23,739 bases of DNA from an uncultured Prevotellaceae bacterium (GTDB taxonomy: Bacteria; Bacteroidota; Bacteroidia; Bacteroidales; Muribaculaceae), in contig USOC01000001.1 in assembly GCA_900556245.1 (NCBI GenBank), positions 1 to 23,739 of the forward strand, read 5' to 3'. Below the pieces are notes generated by a model, which worked only from the letters and a program-made list of their open reading frames with translations, did no database searches and was not told where the DNA came from. Below, piece by piece: positions 15,765-23,599 of the stretch. The first letter of the stretch is position 1; each line of letters starts with the position of its first letter. Both the position numbers and the translations under genes were made by a program.

Positions 15765-16514
15765 TTATTTCTTCTTAAGCTGTGTTTTCAGATAAGCATC
15801 GAGCGCTGCCGTCATAGAGGGAGCCTCTGCTGTAGGAGCCTCAAGATCGAGACGGAAACCTTCGTCTACAATCGCTTTGGCGGTTGATGCTCCAAAACAA
15901 CCGATTTTCACGTCACCCTGTTCCCAATCCGGGAAGTTTTTTTCAAGTGCTTTAATACCTGAAGGACTGAAAAACAATAGCATATCATAGTCGAAATCTT
16001 CTCCTTCCTGAAAGTCATTGCTCACCGTCGTGTACATGACCGCACGTGTGTAGTCGATTCCGGCTTTGTCCAAAACGCTGTCGTCACTTTTTTGAACTTC
16101 AGAGACGACATAAAGGTATTTCTCGGTGTTGTGCTTCTGAATCGTTGGCAACAAATCGTCGAGTTTTCCCGACTTGCCAAAGAATATCTTGCGCTTGCGA
16201 TAGACCGTATATTTCTGAAGATACAAGGCAATCGATTCTGTCGTACAGAAATACTTCATCGTCTCAGGTACGGCAAAACGCATTTCCTCCGCAATTCTGA
16301 AGAAATGATCGATGGCTGATTTTGCTGTGAAAATAACGGCTGTATGTTCGGGAAGTGATATTTTTTGCTGTCTGAATTCCTTGGAGGTTAATCCCACGAC
16401 CTTTATAAATGGACGAAAAACGATTGTCACGCCATATTTTTCCGCTATGCTGAAGTAAGGTGATTTATCAGAAGAGGGCTTTGGCTGAGACACTAATATT
16501 TTATTGATTTTCAT
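15765..16514 (-). CDS. hemD: Uroporphyrinogen-III synthase
   Basis: 249 residues, the normal length. It inverts ring D and closes hydroxymethylbilane to uroporphyrinogen III in haem/corrin synthesis. The family is poorly conserved; the assignment rests on two alternating alpha/beta domains, an IFTAKSAIDHFF segment near 60-70 (family version: V-F-T-S-x-N-A), the LLFFSPSGIKALEKNF region near 180 and the GCFGASTAKAI motif near 206. Operon position between a DUF4271 gene and rnpA is the typical Bacteroidota arrangement and supports it. 13 bases separate it from DUF4271. Confidence 0.9.
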   Translation of the reverse strand: MKINKILVSQPKPSSDKSPYFSIAEKYGVTIVFRPFIKVVGLTSKEFRQQKISLPEHTAVIFTAKSAIDHFFRIAEEMRFAVPETMKYFCTTESIALYLQKYTVYRKRKIFFGKSGKLDDLLPTIQKHNTEKYLYVVSEVQKSDDSVLDKAGIDYTRAVMYTTVSNDFQEGEDFDYDMLLFFSPSGIKALEKNFPDWEQGDVKIGCFGASTAKAIVDEGFRLDLEAPTAEAPSMTAALDAYLKTQLKKK

Positions 16515-16527
16515 CTTATTATAAATT

Positions 16528-17361
16528 TTATTCGTAAATACACAGGATAATCCTATATAAAAGTATCAAAGGGGTAAATTCCAGTGCGCAAAGGTGCAAA
16601 ATAAAATAGAAGCACTGAAATATATTTCTATAAAAAATTCTAAACCCTTTTACCAAATAAGCTGTTCGAGATATGATATACAGCGAGATAGCAAGCACGA
16701 CCATTGCGTTGACATGCTCCGGTACGAAAAGCAATGTCAATGCCACCGGTGCCAAAACAAGTCCCATGATTACTTGCGAAGCATTGTAACCCTGCATCCA
16801 TAACCGCAAAGAGTCTTTTTCTGCAAAAATATAGCCTGTCAGCCACACGGAGAACAGCTGCAGCAGATAGAATCCACCGGCCAACCCGATTGACAAAAGC
16901 AGTTCTCCGGAAATGTCTGAAGAGAACAGTGCCGGGAAATAAGCCCTCATGGCCGAATAAATGACGATTCCCTCCATGATAATAGTTATGGAGATGAGCG
17001 ATATCTGCAGCAACAGCTCGTTGGCAGTATGCTCGTCAAGATGATTTTCGGTTCGCTTCACCGACCACAGTCCCTTGAACAAACGGGAAAAATAATTTGC
17101 ACCCTTACGATAACAATAGGAAGTAAGCAGAAACGACACAATCAGCAATATCACTACAGTTGATGTACGAGCCGGTGACTGCGTGTAGGCCTGAGGATCA
17201 CATCCTCCCCGGTCCTCGACCATAGCATAAGAGTCAAGAGGCCGTAATGTTTGGCCTCCGGCCGGAACATCATCTGTCAGACCGTCAGGAAACGACGGCT
17301 TGTAGAAATGCTTGACCGTAGTCGGACGAATGGCTGATGTTGTGGTCAGACTGTCACGCAT
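16528..17361 (-). CDS. DUF4271 multi-pass membrane protein
   Basis: 277 residues. The N-terminal roughly 65 residues are polar, followed by six or so hydrophobic segments (about 68-85, 118-140, 152-175, 195-220, 225-240, 250-275). The family (DUF4271) is found in Bacteroidota beside hemD and has no established function. In the operon it sits 3 bases after the LOG-family gene and 13 before hemD. A role in haem or membrane biogenesis is guessed from position only. Confidence 0.85.
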   Translation of the reverse strand: MRDSLTTTSAIRPTTVKHFYKPSFPDGLTDDVPAGGQTLRPLDSYAMVEDRGGCDPQAYTQSPARTSTVVILLIVSFLLTSYCYRKGANYFSRLFKGLWSVKRTENHLDEHTANELLLQISLISITIIMEGIVIYSAMRAYFPALFSSDISGELLLSIGLAGGFYLLQLFSVWLTGYIFAEKDSLRLWMQGYNASQVIMGLVLAPVALTLLFVPEHVNAMVVLAISLYIISRTAYLVKGFRIFYRNIFQCFYFILHLCALEFTPLILLYRIILCIYE

Positions 17362-17364
17362 CGC

Positions 17365-17943
17365 CTATGGTCTTTTGGGTTCTACACGCTCGGGACGAAA
17401 CGTGGCTATCAGATTGATTGCCTGCTCCGGCGTATCAGCCACTTGCCACAAAGAGCGATGTGATGATTTCATGAAATGCTGGTCGACAGCACGATGGAGC
17501 ATTTCAAGCAACGGATTGTAAAATCCACCTACATTCAAGACAACAATAAGTCCGTCGTAAAGCCTCAACTGCTTCCATGTGATGATTTCAAGCAGTTCTT
17601 CCATTGTTCCGCACCCGCCGGGCAATGCAACGACCGCATCACTGAGCGAAGCCATTTGCCGCTTGCGCGTATGGATATCGGGGGTGACAATGCTCTGCGT
17701 CAATCCGCGGTGCATCCAACCTTTTTCTTTCATAAACGCCGGAATAATGCCAACAACTTCACCGCCTGCCGCAAGCGCACTGTCGGCAACGCTGTTCATC
17801 AGTCCTTCGTTTCCTCCACCACACACTAAACCGTATCCTGACCCAGCGAGCAACGCAGCCAACCGCTCTGCTGCATCAAAATAGATGCAGCCGACTTCCT
17901 TGCTCGATGCACAATAGACACAGACATATTTTTTTTCCGCCAT
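17365..17943 (-). CDS. LOG-family nucleoside-monophosphate phosphoribohydrolase
   Basis: 192 residues. LOG enzymes cleave the N-glycosidic bond of nucleoside 5'-monophosphates (cytokinin ribotides in plants, AMP in bacteria). Visible: GGGNEGLM (42-49), a Rossmann-like nucleotide loop; the catalytic arginine/lysine area TRKRQM (92-97); and the signature PGGCGTMEE (108-116). Length is right. It is the first gene of the operon, with a -7 box just upstream. Bacterial function is not well established, so no symbol is given. Formerly annotated as lysine decarboxylase, which is wrong for this family. Confidence 0.92.
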   Translation of the reverse strand: MAEKKYVCVYCASSKEVGCIYFDAAERLAALLAGSGYGLVCGGGNEGLMNSVADSALAAGGEVVGIIPAFMKEKGWMHRGLTQSIVTPDIHTRKRQMASLSDAVVALPGGCGTMEELLEIITWKQLRLYDGLIVVLNVGGFYNPLLEMLHRAVDQHFMKSSHRSLWQVADTPEQAINLIATFRPERVEPKRP

Positions 17944-17965
17944 ATAACAGTTTGCATTTCGCCTG

Positions 17966-17973
17966 CAAAATTA
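17966..17973 (-). promoter_or_regulatory. -7 promoter box of the LOG-hemD-rnpA operon
   Basis: On the minus strand TAATTTTG, a full TAnnTTTG match, 22 bases before the LOG ATG. No good -33 box at the usual spacing. A GTCGG...CCGAC inverted repeat (near 17991-18020) overlaps the upstream side, but lacks a T-tract. Confidence 0.6.
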
Positions 17974-18035
17974 CGAATAAATTATGAGATGTCGGACAAC
18001 CGTCTCCCGTCACCGACAAATTCCTCTAATCCGAC

Positions 18036-18872
18036 CTAAAATTCGCTGAAAAGAGAAGGTTTGATGACGATACCGATACGAAGCCGGGAATGAAATTGAT
18101 TGTAGTCGAGAAGATTTTCTCCGTAACCGTTATAATATTGCAGAAAAAGAAATTGGTTTTCTTTCTTGAAAAGACGATAGTTCACCTCCCAAATGGAGTT
18201 GTAGCTAAGATTCCAGCCACGCCGCTTCACCAACGTCAACGCAAAACCAAAACGCTTGTTGGGCGAAGTCAGCGTCACGCCTGTCTGATAGATTCCTCCG
18301 TAGTCCAGAATGTCTTTATTGTTTTCACCGTCAATAATCGGAATCCATACTTTCCCATGAACCATGAAATTGGGATCGATGAAAATGTTGCAGGCAAGGG
18401 ATATCTTGTTCCAGCTTCTCGACTCAATACCATCGCGTCCGTTCGACTCGTGCTCCAACAAAAACGTCAGCTTTCCGATATACCGGTTTCTGACAAACAG
18501 ATGCTTTGCCAAGCCGATTCCAGGATTGAAACTGAAATCGTGCATAGGCATCGACTTCTCAAACACGTTCCACATGCATTTCTGCGTGTAGAAAAGATAC
18601 AAGTAGGTGTTAAAAGGCAGGGTGCTTTTCGTCAGACGCTGGGCGATACTGACCTGAAACTTCACGTCCGAATTGGTCGACGATGGCTTCGGCCCAATAG
18701 AAGTGCCTGCGATGAAATAATTGTCTTTATAGAGTGTAAAATACGGACCGTTGTCCAACTGCCTACGGATACTGTCGGCATTGAACGAATCGGCATTATT
18801 CGTGTCGACTATCTGCGAAAAGACAGAGAGCGACAGCAACAGACTCATCGTGAATAGCAATATACGCCTCAT
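18036..18872 (-). CDS. pldA: Outer-membrane phospholipase A (OMPLA)
   Basis: 278 residues. A calcium-dependent serine hydrolase of the outer membrane that cleaves phospholipids misplaced in the outer leaflet. A signal peptide (MRRILLFTMSLLLSLSVFS) is followed by a 12-strand-like barrel. The catalytic triad is visible with the spacing of E. coli OMPLA: His141 and Ser143 in HESNG, and Asn155 in SRSWN (E. coli numbers 142, 144 and 156). The YNGYGENLLDYN segment near the end fits the family. The product is complete and probably active. A consensus -7 box lies only 7 bases before the ATG, so the mRNA may be nearly leaderless. Confidence 0.93.
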   Translation of the reverse strand: MRRILLFTMSLLLSLSVFSQIVDTNNADSFNADSIRRQLDNGPYFTLYKDNYFIAGTSIGPKPSSTNSDVKFQVSIAQRLTKSTLPFNTYLYLFYTQKCMWNVFEKSMPMHDFSFNPGIGLAKHLFVRNRYIGKLTFLLEHESNGRDGIESRSWNKISLACNIFIDPNFMVHGKVWIPIIDGENNKDILDYGGIYQTGVTLTSPNKRFGFALTLVKRRGWNLSYNSIWEVNYRLFKKENQFLFLQYYNGYGENLLDYNQFHSRLRIGIVIKPSLFSEF

Positions 18873-18879
18873 AGCGTTG

Positions 18880-18887
18880 CAAAATTA
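18880..18887 (-). promoter_or_regulatory. -7 promoter box of pldA, very close to the ATG
   Basis: TAATTTTG on the minus strand (complement CAAAATTA) is a full match to the -7 consensus. Only 7 bases lie between it and the pldA ATG, so transcription would begin at or within a few bases of the start codon. The -33 region is weak. Confidence 0.55.
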
Positions 18888-18937
18888 GTGAATTTTTGAA
18901 ATGCCGGTCTGACTGCTGACCATTAATAATTCTATAA

Positions 18938-18969
18938 TTTGCTCTTTTTGTGGTAAAAATGTACTTTTG
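18938..18969 (+). promoter_or_regulatory. Promoter of the DUF4369 lipoprotein-comM unit
   Basis: TTTG (18938-18941), 20-base spacer, TACTTTTG (18962-18969): a full match to both boxes. The start of transcription would be near 18975, about 22 bases before the ATG at 18997. Confidence 0.75.
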
Positions 18970-18996
18970 TATTAATTCCAAAGAAATTCAAAGACA

Positions 18997-19974
18997 ATGA
19001 AAAATATCCTCTCTACGCTTCTTGTTTCAATTGTGCTGCTGTCCACCGCATGCTCCGACAGTCGCTTTTCGATTGAAGGGCAATTTTCAGATACCGGGAC
19101 ACAAAACTTGCAGGCTGTCTATCTGACCGGCGCCTCGATTGTTTCGATGTGGGTGCCGGCTGTCAACGGTTCATTCCGGTTTGAAGGGAACTCCGACAAG
19201 ATAACCGTCGTCTACCTCTTCTCTTCCCAAAGGCACAGAATCGCTCACATAGCGGCTAAAAACGGTGATGAAATCCATCTGTCTGGCTCAATGAACGACC
19301 TGTACAACCTCAAAATAGAAGGCTCGGACATCAATATACAATGGAATCAATTCATCAACGACCATGCCAATGATTTCAAAGCTGCCGACTATGACAAAAT
19401 CGACCGGGAAATCGCCAGGTTTGTCAAGAAGAATCCGGATAACGTTGTCAGCACCCTTTTGCTGACTTGCGACTATTCTGACATAACTTCCCCGGAAGCG
19501 AAAAAACTGCTGCAATCGATAGCGGAGGATGCCAAGCCGGAACAACTCACATCATTGTACAGCAATGCATTCAACTTCAAAGACATATCTAAAAAGCGAC
19601 TGACCAATGCAACTCTTAGAAACGATAAAGACTCGCACGATATAGTCTGGCTGAACGCGATAAAAAGCAATTTGGCTTATTTTTGGAGAAAGAGCGACCC
19701 CGACAGAAAAAAAACGGTTGAACAACTGAAAAAGCTGAAAAAAACGCAAGTCATAGACATCTGCATCGACTCAGACACGCTGACTTGGCGCTCTACCGTC
19801 GAAAATGACTCCACCGGCTGGCGACACTTCAAAGCCATTGCCGGACCGGTTGACCGCACAATCCTTAACCTCGAAATAAAAGGAACACCCTATTTCATCG
19901 TGACAGACTCGATTGGCAAAACGCTCTACAGAGGCTCTTCGGTAGAAACCGCTGTCGACAAATCTCAGAAATAA
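18997..19974 (+). CDS. DUF4369 lipoprotein with a degenerate thioredoxin-like domain
   Basis: 325 residues. Lipobox LSTAC with Cys19 marks a lipoprotein. Residues about 22-110 form a beta-rich DUF4369-type domain (FSIEGQFSDTG ... DEIHLSGSMNDLYNLKIEGS). A helical middle follows, then a thioredoxin-like end (about 225-315) with AYFWRKSDPDR, IDICIDSD, a cis-proline-like GTPYFIVTD (Pro298) and a GKTLYRGSS tail. In active TlpA/ResA relatives the first segment carries CxxC (FWxxWCGPC); here that stretch is FWRKSDPD without cysteine, so it cannot be a disulfide oxidoreductase. It may bind a partner or a cofactor instead. The same transcript probably includes comM, 27 bases downstream. Confidence 0.82.
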   Translation: MKNILSTLLVSIVLLSTACSDSRFSIEGQFSDTGTQNLQAVYLTGASIVSMWVPAVNGSFRFEGNSDKITVVYLFSSQRHRIAHIAAKNGDEIHLSGSMNDLYNLKIEGSDINIQWNQFINDHANDFKAADYDKIDREIARFVKKNPDNVVSTLLLTCDYSDITSPEAKKLLQSIAEDAKPEQLTSLYSNAFNFKDISKKRLTNATLRNDKDSHDIVWLNAIKSNLAYFWRKSDPDRKKTVEQLKKLKKTQVIDICIDSDTLTWRSTVENDSTGWRHFKAIAGPVDRTILNLEIKGTPYFIVTDSIGKTLYRGSSVETAVDKSQK

Positions 19975-20001
19975 ACACCCTGAATCAATTATTTCTAAAC
20001 C

Positions 20002-21546
20002 ATGCTCACAAAAATCAATGCCGCCGCCGTACAAGGCATCGACGCTCTGCCCGTAATGATTGAGGTCTCCGTTGAGACCGGTTTCGGATTTTGTATCGTA
20101 GGTCTGCCGGACACCGCCGTCAAAGAAAGTTACCAGCGAATCCTATCGGCTGTCAAAATTTGCGGCCTTGAATTTCCGCGTCGCAAGGTAGTCATCAATA
20201 TGTCGCCTGCCGACATCAAAAAAGAAGGTTCGGCCTATGACTTGCCATTAGCCATCGGCATCCTTGCCGCCGACGGAAAAGTCGACGACAGCCGGCTGCG
20301 GCAGTTTATGCTGATGGGAGAACTGTCGCTCGACGGATCGCTGCAACCCTTCAAAGTAGTACTTCCGATGGACATTAAAGCCAGGGAAGACCAACTGGAA
20401 GGAATTATCGTCCCGAAAGCAAACGTCATGGAGGCTGCCGTTGTCAATAAACTGAAAGTATACGGTGCTGACAACATCTTGGAAGTAATCGGATTTTTCA
20501 ACAATACATACGAACTTACCCCAACGGAAATCGACACGCGGGAAGTATTCCGACAACAAGCCAACCATTTTGATTTCGACTTTTCGGAAGTGAAAGGACA
20601 GGAAAACGTCAAACGGGCCTTTGAAGTGGCTTGTGCCGGCGGACACAACATTCTGATTGTCGGATCGCCCGGTTCAGGAAAATCCATGATGGCCAAAAGA
20701 CTCCCGTCAATACTCCCGCCGCTTACCCTGCAGGAAGCGCTTGAAACAACAAAAATCCACTCTGTTGCGGGAAAGCTCGACACGTCGACCACTCTGATGA
20801 CGCAACGCCCGTTCCGCGCCCCACACCACACGATTTCGCCGGTAGCGCTCGTCGGAGGCGGTTCATATCCGATGCCGGGAGAAATCAGTCTTGCCCACAA
20901 CGGCATCTTGTTTCTTGATGAATTTCCGGAATTCAGCCGTCAGGTGTTGGAAGTGATGCGCCAACCGCTGGAAGATAGACACATCACCATTTCCCGCGCC
21001 AAATATTCAGTCGACTATCCTGCCGGATTCATGCTCGTGGCATCTATGAACCCATGCCCGTGCGGTTACCACAACCATCCCAAGAAAAAGTGCATCTGCC
21101 CTCCGGGAAGCGTCCAACGATACCTCAACCGCATTTCCGGACCGCTGCTCGACCGCATCGACCTGCAAATTGAAGTGGCGCCTGTGGAATTCGACGACAT
21201 ATCCTCGACTGCGCCGGCAGAAAGCAGCGCAATCATTCGCCAACGTGTGGTCAAAGCCCGCGAAATACAGACAAGACGCTTTAAAGACTGCAAAGGAATA
21301 CACTGCAACGCTCAGATGACTACCAGGCTTATCCATCAATACGCACAACCGGACAAAGCAGGGCTCGAAAAACTGAAAGAAGCAATGGAACGCCTCAACA
21401 TGTCAGCTCGTGCCTATGACCGCATTCTGCGCGTCGCCCGCACCATAGCCGACCTTGAAGGCACCGAACGCGTCGAAATGCACCACATTATGGAAGCCAT
21501 CGGCTATCGTAATCTCGACCGCGCCAACTGGGCAACCACTTTCTAA
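20002..21546 (+). CDS. comM: YifB/ComM Mg-chelatase-like AAA+ ATPase
   Basis: 514 residues, normal for the family. ComM is a hexameric helicase that promotes branch migration during natural transformation; in other bacteria the role is less clear. Domains in order: a Lon-protease-like N-terminal domain (about 1-170), then the AAA+ core with Walker A GSPGSGKS (221-228), PFRAPHHTIS (270-279), Walker B ILFLDE (302-307) and a four-cysteine insert (Cys352, 354, 364, 366, in NPCPCG ... KCICPPG), then the C-terminal helical domain. Its stop overlaps the stop of the convergent wbqC-like gene by two bases. Intact. Confidence 0.93.
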   Translation: MLTKINAAAVQGIDALPVMIEVSVETGFGFCIVGLPDTAVKESYQRILSAVKICGLEFPRRKVVINMSPADIKKEGSAYDLPLAIGILAADGKVDDSRLRQFMLMGELSLDGSLQPFKVVLPMDIKAREDQLEGIIVPKANVMEAAVVNKLKVYGADNILEVIGFFNNTYELTPTEIDTREVFRQQANHFDFDFSEVKGQENVKRAFEVACAGGHNILIVGSPGSGKSMMAKRLPSILPPLTLQEALETTKIHSVAGKLDTSTTLMTQRPFRAPHHTISPVALVGGGSYPMPGEISLAHNGILFLDEFPEFSRQVLEVMRQPLEDRHITISRAKYSVDYPAGFMLVASMNPCPCGYHNHPKKKCICPPGSVQRYLNRISGPLLDRIDLQIEVAPVEFDDISSTAPAESSAIIRQRVVKAREIQTRRFKDCKGIHCNAQMTTRLIHQYAQPDKAGLEKLKEAMERLNMSARAYDRILRVARTIADLEGTERVEMHHIMEAIGYRNLDRANWATTF

Positions 21547-22148
21547 TCCTGCCGAAGATAGAACACGGCCTCCCTGCCTACGTTAAAAAGCAAGTCAAGA
21601 ATACTTAGCGACGGTTGAAAACCGTGACGGTCTTTCCATATTTGATAGTATTCGCCGACTTTTGGCAATTCTGTCAGAATTCCGTCGCGACAGTCGGCTA
21701 TTTCTTCGCTCTCTTCCGCAATTTCACACCCAACGGCGACCGACACCAAAGGAAGACCGAGAAAATCAACCACTGCATCATGAATTGCCAAATTCAGCAT
21801 CCCAAGGGTCGTGACAGACGAATCAAAATAGACAGACTTCAAATCGTCGGCAAAATAATCGAAAAACGGCGTTCTTCCGTAAGCGGAATACAATGCACCC
21901 CAATGGTTGTGACGCCAGTTGCCATGCTCCGACAGAACAATGTCGGCCACCGGCATCATGCGGTTGGGATGACTCAACGGAACGGACAACGACTGCAATC
22001 CGTTTGTCCCTACAATATCCATTCGATTCAACTGCTTGCGCCGCTTGTCGTAGCGTTCCGTACAATCGATGCCGACACTCCTGAAACGAAGCATGGCAGC
22101 GTAATATCCTACGCTGCCTGCATATCTGAGACTGAACAATGCCTCCAT
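21543..22148 (-). CDS. WbqC-like family protein
   Basis: 201 residues from the start chosen here (MEALFSLRYAGSVGYYAAML). The open frame extends to 22238, but that start would overlap lepB by 89 bases, whereas the ATG at 22148 lies one base after the lepB stop and gives the family's usual N-terminus. The WbqC family was named from O-antigen clusters and its enzymatic role is not established. Seen: RRKQLNRMDIVGTNGLQSLSVPLSH, the GNWRHNHWGALYSAYGRTPFFDYF block and the FQPSLSILDLLFNVG C-terminal block, which are the conserved parts. It is the last gene of dapB-lepB-wbqC-like. Its end overlaps comM tail-to-tail. Confidence 0.87.
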   Translation of the reverse strand: MEALFSLRYAGSVGYYAAMLRFRSVGIDCTERYDKRRKQLNRMDIVGTNGLQSLSVPLSHPNRMMPVADIVLSEHGNWRHNHWGALYSAYGRTPFFDYFADDLKSVYFDSSVTTLGMLNLAIHDAVVDFLGLPLVSVAVGCEIAEESEEIADCRDGILTELPKVGEYYQIWKDRHGFQPSLSILDLLFNVGREAVFYLRQD

Positions 22149-22149
22149 T

Positions 22150-23593
22150 CTACTTATCCGGATTGGCATCCTTGAAAATCCGACTCCAGCGGATTCCGTC
22201 CAGAAAACCTTTGTCCTCGTCAAACGAAATGATGACAAACATCGGCGTGCCTACCACATGATCTTCCGGCACAAAGCCCCAATAGCGGGAATCGAGCGAA
22301 TTGTCGCGGTTGTCGCCCATCATCCAGTAGTAGTCCATATTGAAAGTATAGGAGTCGGTCTTTTCACCGTTGATGTAGATGCCGTCTTCCTTGACTTCCA
22401 GTTTGTTGCCTTCATAGGCAACGATGCAGCGTTCGTAGATGGGCAGGTTATCCTCGGTCAGCTTGATGGTGGCGCCTTTGGCAGGAATCCATATCGGGCC
22501 GTAGTTGTTGCGGTCCCATTTAGTGTAAAGGTTCAGCGGATACATCTGTCCCGAGAATTCTCCCGGTTCAATGATAATATTACTGATGAGTTTCTTGTTG
22601 CCCGAAAGGGTCTCGTACATCTTTTTGGTGAGCGGAAGATGATAGACCGGTGCCAGCCTACCTTGGGCATCCCGGCGGTCCAATCCCATTTCAATCAGAT
22701 TCTCTTCCCAGCCCAGACCGTCGGTCATCAGTGTCTGGTCCTCTTTGCTGATGCCCAGTTCACGGAACATATCATCGGTGATATAGGGCCCCGTTGTTTG
22801 TACAAAGTAGTTGAACTGCATTGCTGTAGGGTTCTCGATGGCTTTACCGTCGATGTATACCTGTCCTTTCTTGATTTGCAACGTATCGCCGGGCAGGCCT
22901 ACGCAACGTTTTACATAGTTTTCACGACGGTCAACGGGGCGTATGACAATGTCACCGTACATTCTCGGATTGGAACGGATGAGGTTACGTCCGGCATTGT
23001 AGTACAAATCATAGACGGTTCGTTGCTGTTTGCGTGTCAGACTGTCCATATTCACTTTGTTGGGATACACGCGTTTTCCTTCTTCGTAAGCAAGGGTATA
23101 GAAATCTGTCTGCTGGAAGTTGGTGGCTACCGTGTCGCCTGCCGGGAAGTTGAACACCACAATGTCGTTCAGTTTCACTTTGCCGAAGCCCGGTACACGT
23201 TTATATTTCCATTGGGGCCATTCGATGTACGATTTGGTGTTGAATACCGGCAGTGTATGTTGTGCCAGCGGCATGGAAAGCGGCGTATTCGGTACGCGCG
23301 GACCATAACTCATCTTGCTGACGTAACTGATAATTCTGGAACACATAGATATTTACGAAGTAGACGGCTACCAGCGCAAATACGATGGCATCCACCCAAC
23401 TCATGATGCTGCGTACGGCAGGATTCTCCGATTTCTTCCAGAATCCCCAGGGTATCTTCTTACTGATGTAGATGTCAAAAATGAAAGGTAGTACAATCAG
23501 CCCCAGCCAGCTTTTTACCCAAACCAGAAAGGCAGGGTAGAGCAGGGTGACTATACTGAATTTAATCCATTGGGTGCGTGTTGCTTTTCTCAT
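22150..23593 (-). pseudogene. lepB: Signal peptidase I, frame broken with catalytic serine region missing
   Basis: Two frames together match Bacteroidota signal peptidase I. From the ATG at 23593 the N-terminal part runs MRKATRTQWIKFS..., with membrane helices near 12-40 and 66-83, to IYVFQNYQ at codon 89 (23327). The homologous sequence then continues in another frame from YVSKMSYGPRVP (from 23325) to the TAG at 22150. Intact homologues as I recall them have about 16 residues between these points (IPSSSLEKSLLVGDFL), which contain the nucleophilic serine. A deletion of 47 bases restores 1491 bases (496 residues), a normal length. The general-base lysine region (ENYVKRCVGLPGDT) and the MGDNRDNSLDSR motif are intact. 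It may be a real lesion, tolerated through a second signal peptidase, or a sequence or assembly error. Confidence 0.85.
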
Positions 23594-23599
23594 GATGTC

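Noticed and set aside
17991..18020. GTCGG...CCGAC inverted repeat as a pldA terminator
   Set aside because: No T-run follows on the minus strand and it sits next to a promoter box; chance pairing is possible.
22258..23406. A 382-codon open frame antisense to lepB
   Set aside because: Opposite a clearly homologous signal peptidase sequence; no recognisable domain or start context.
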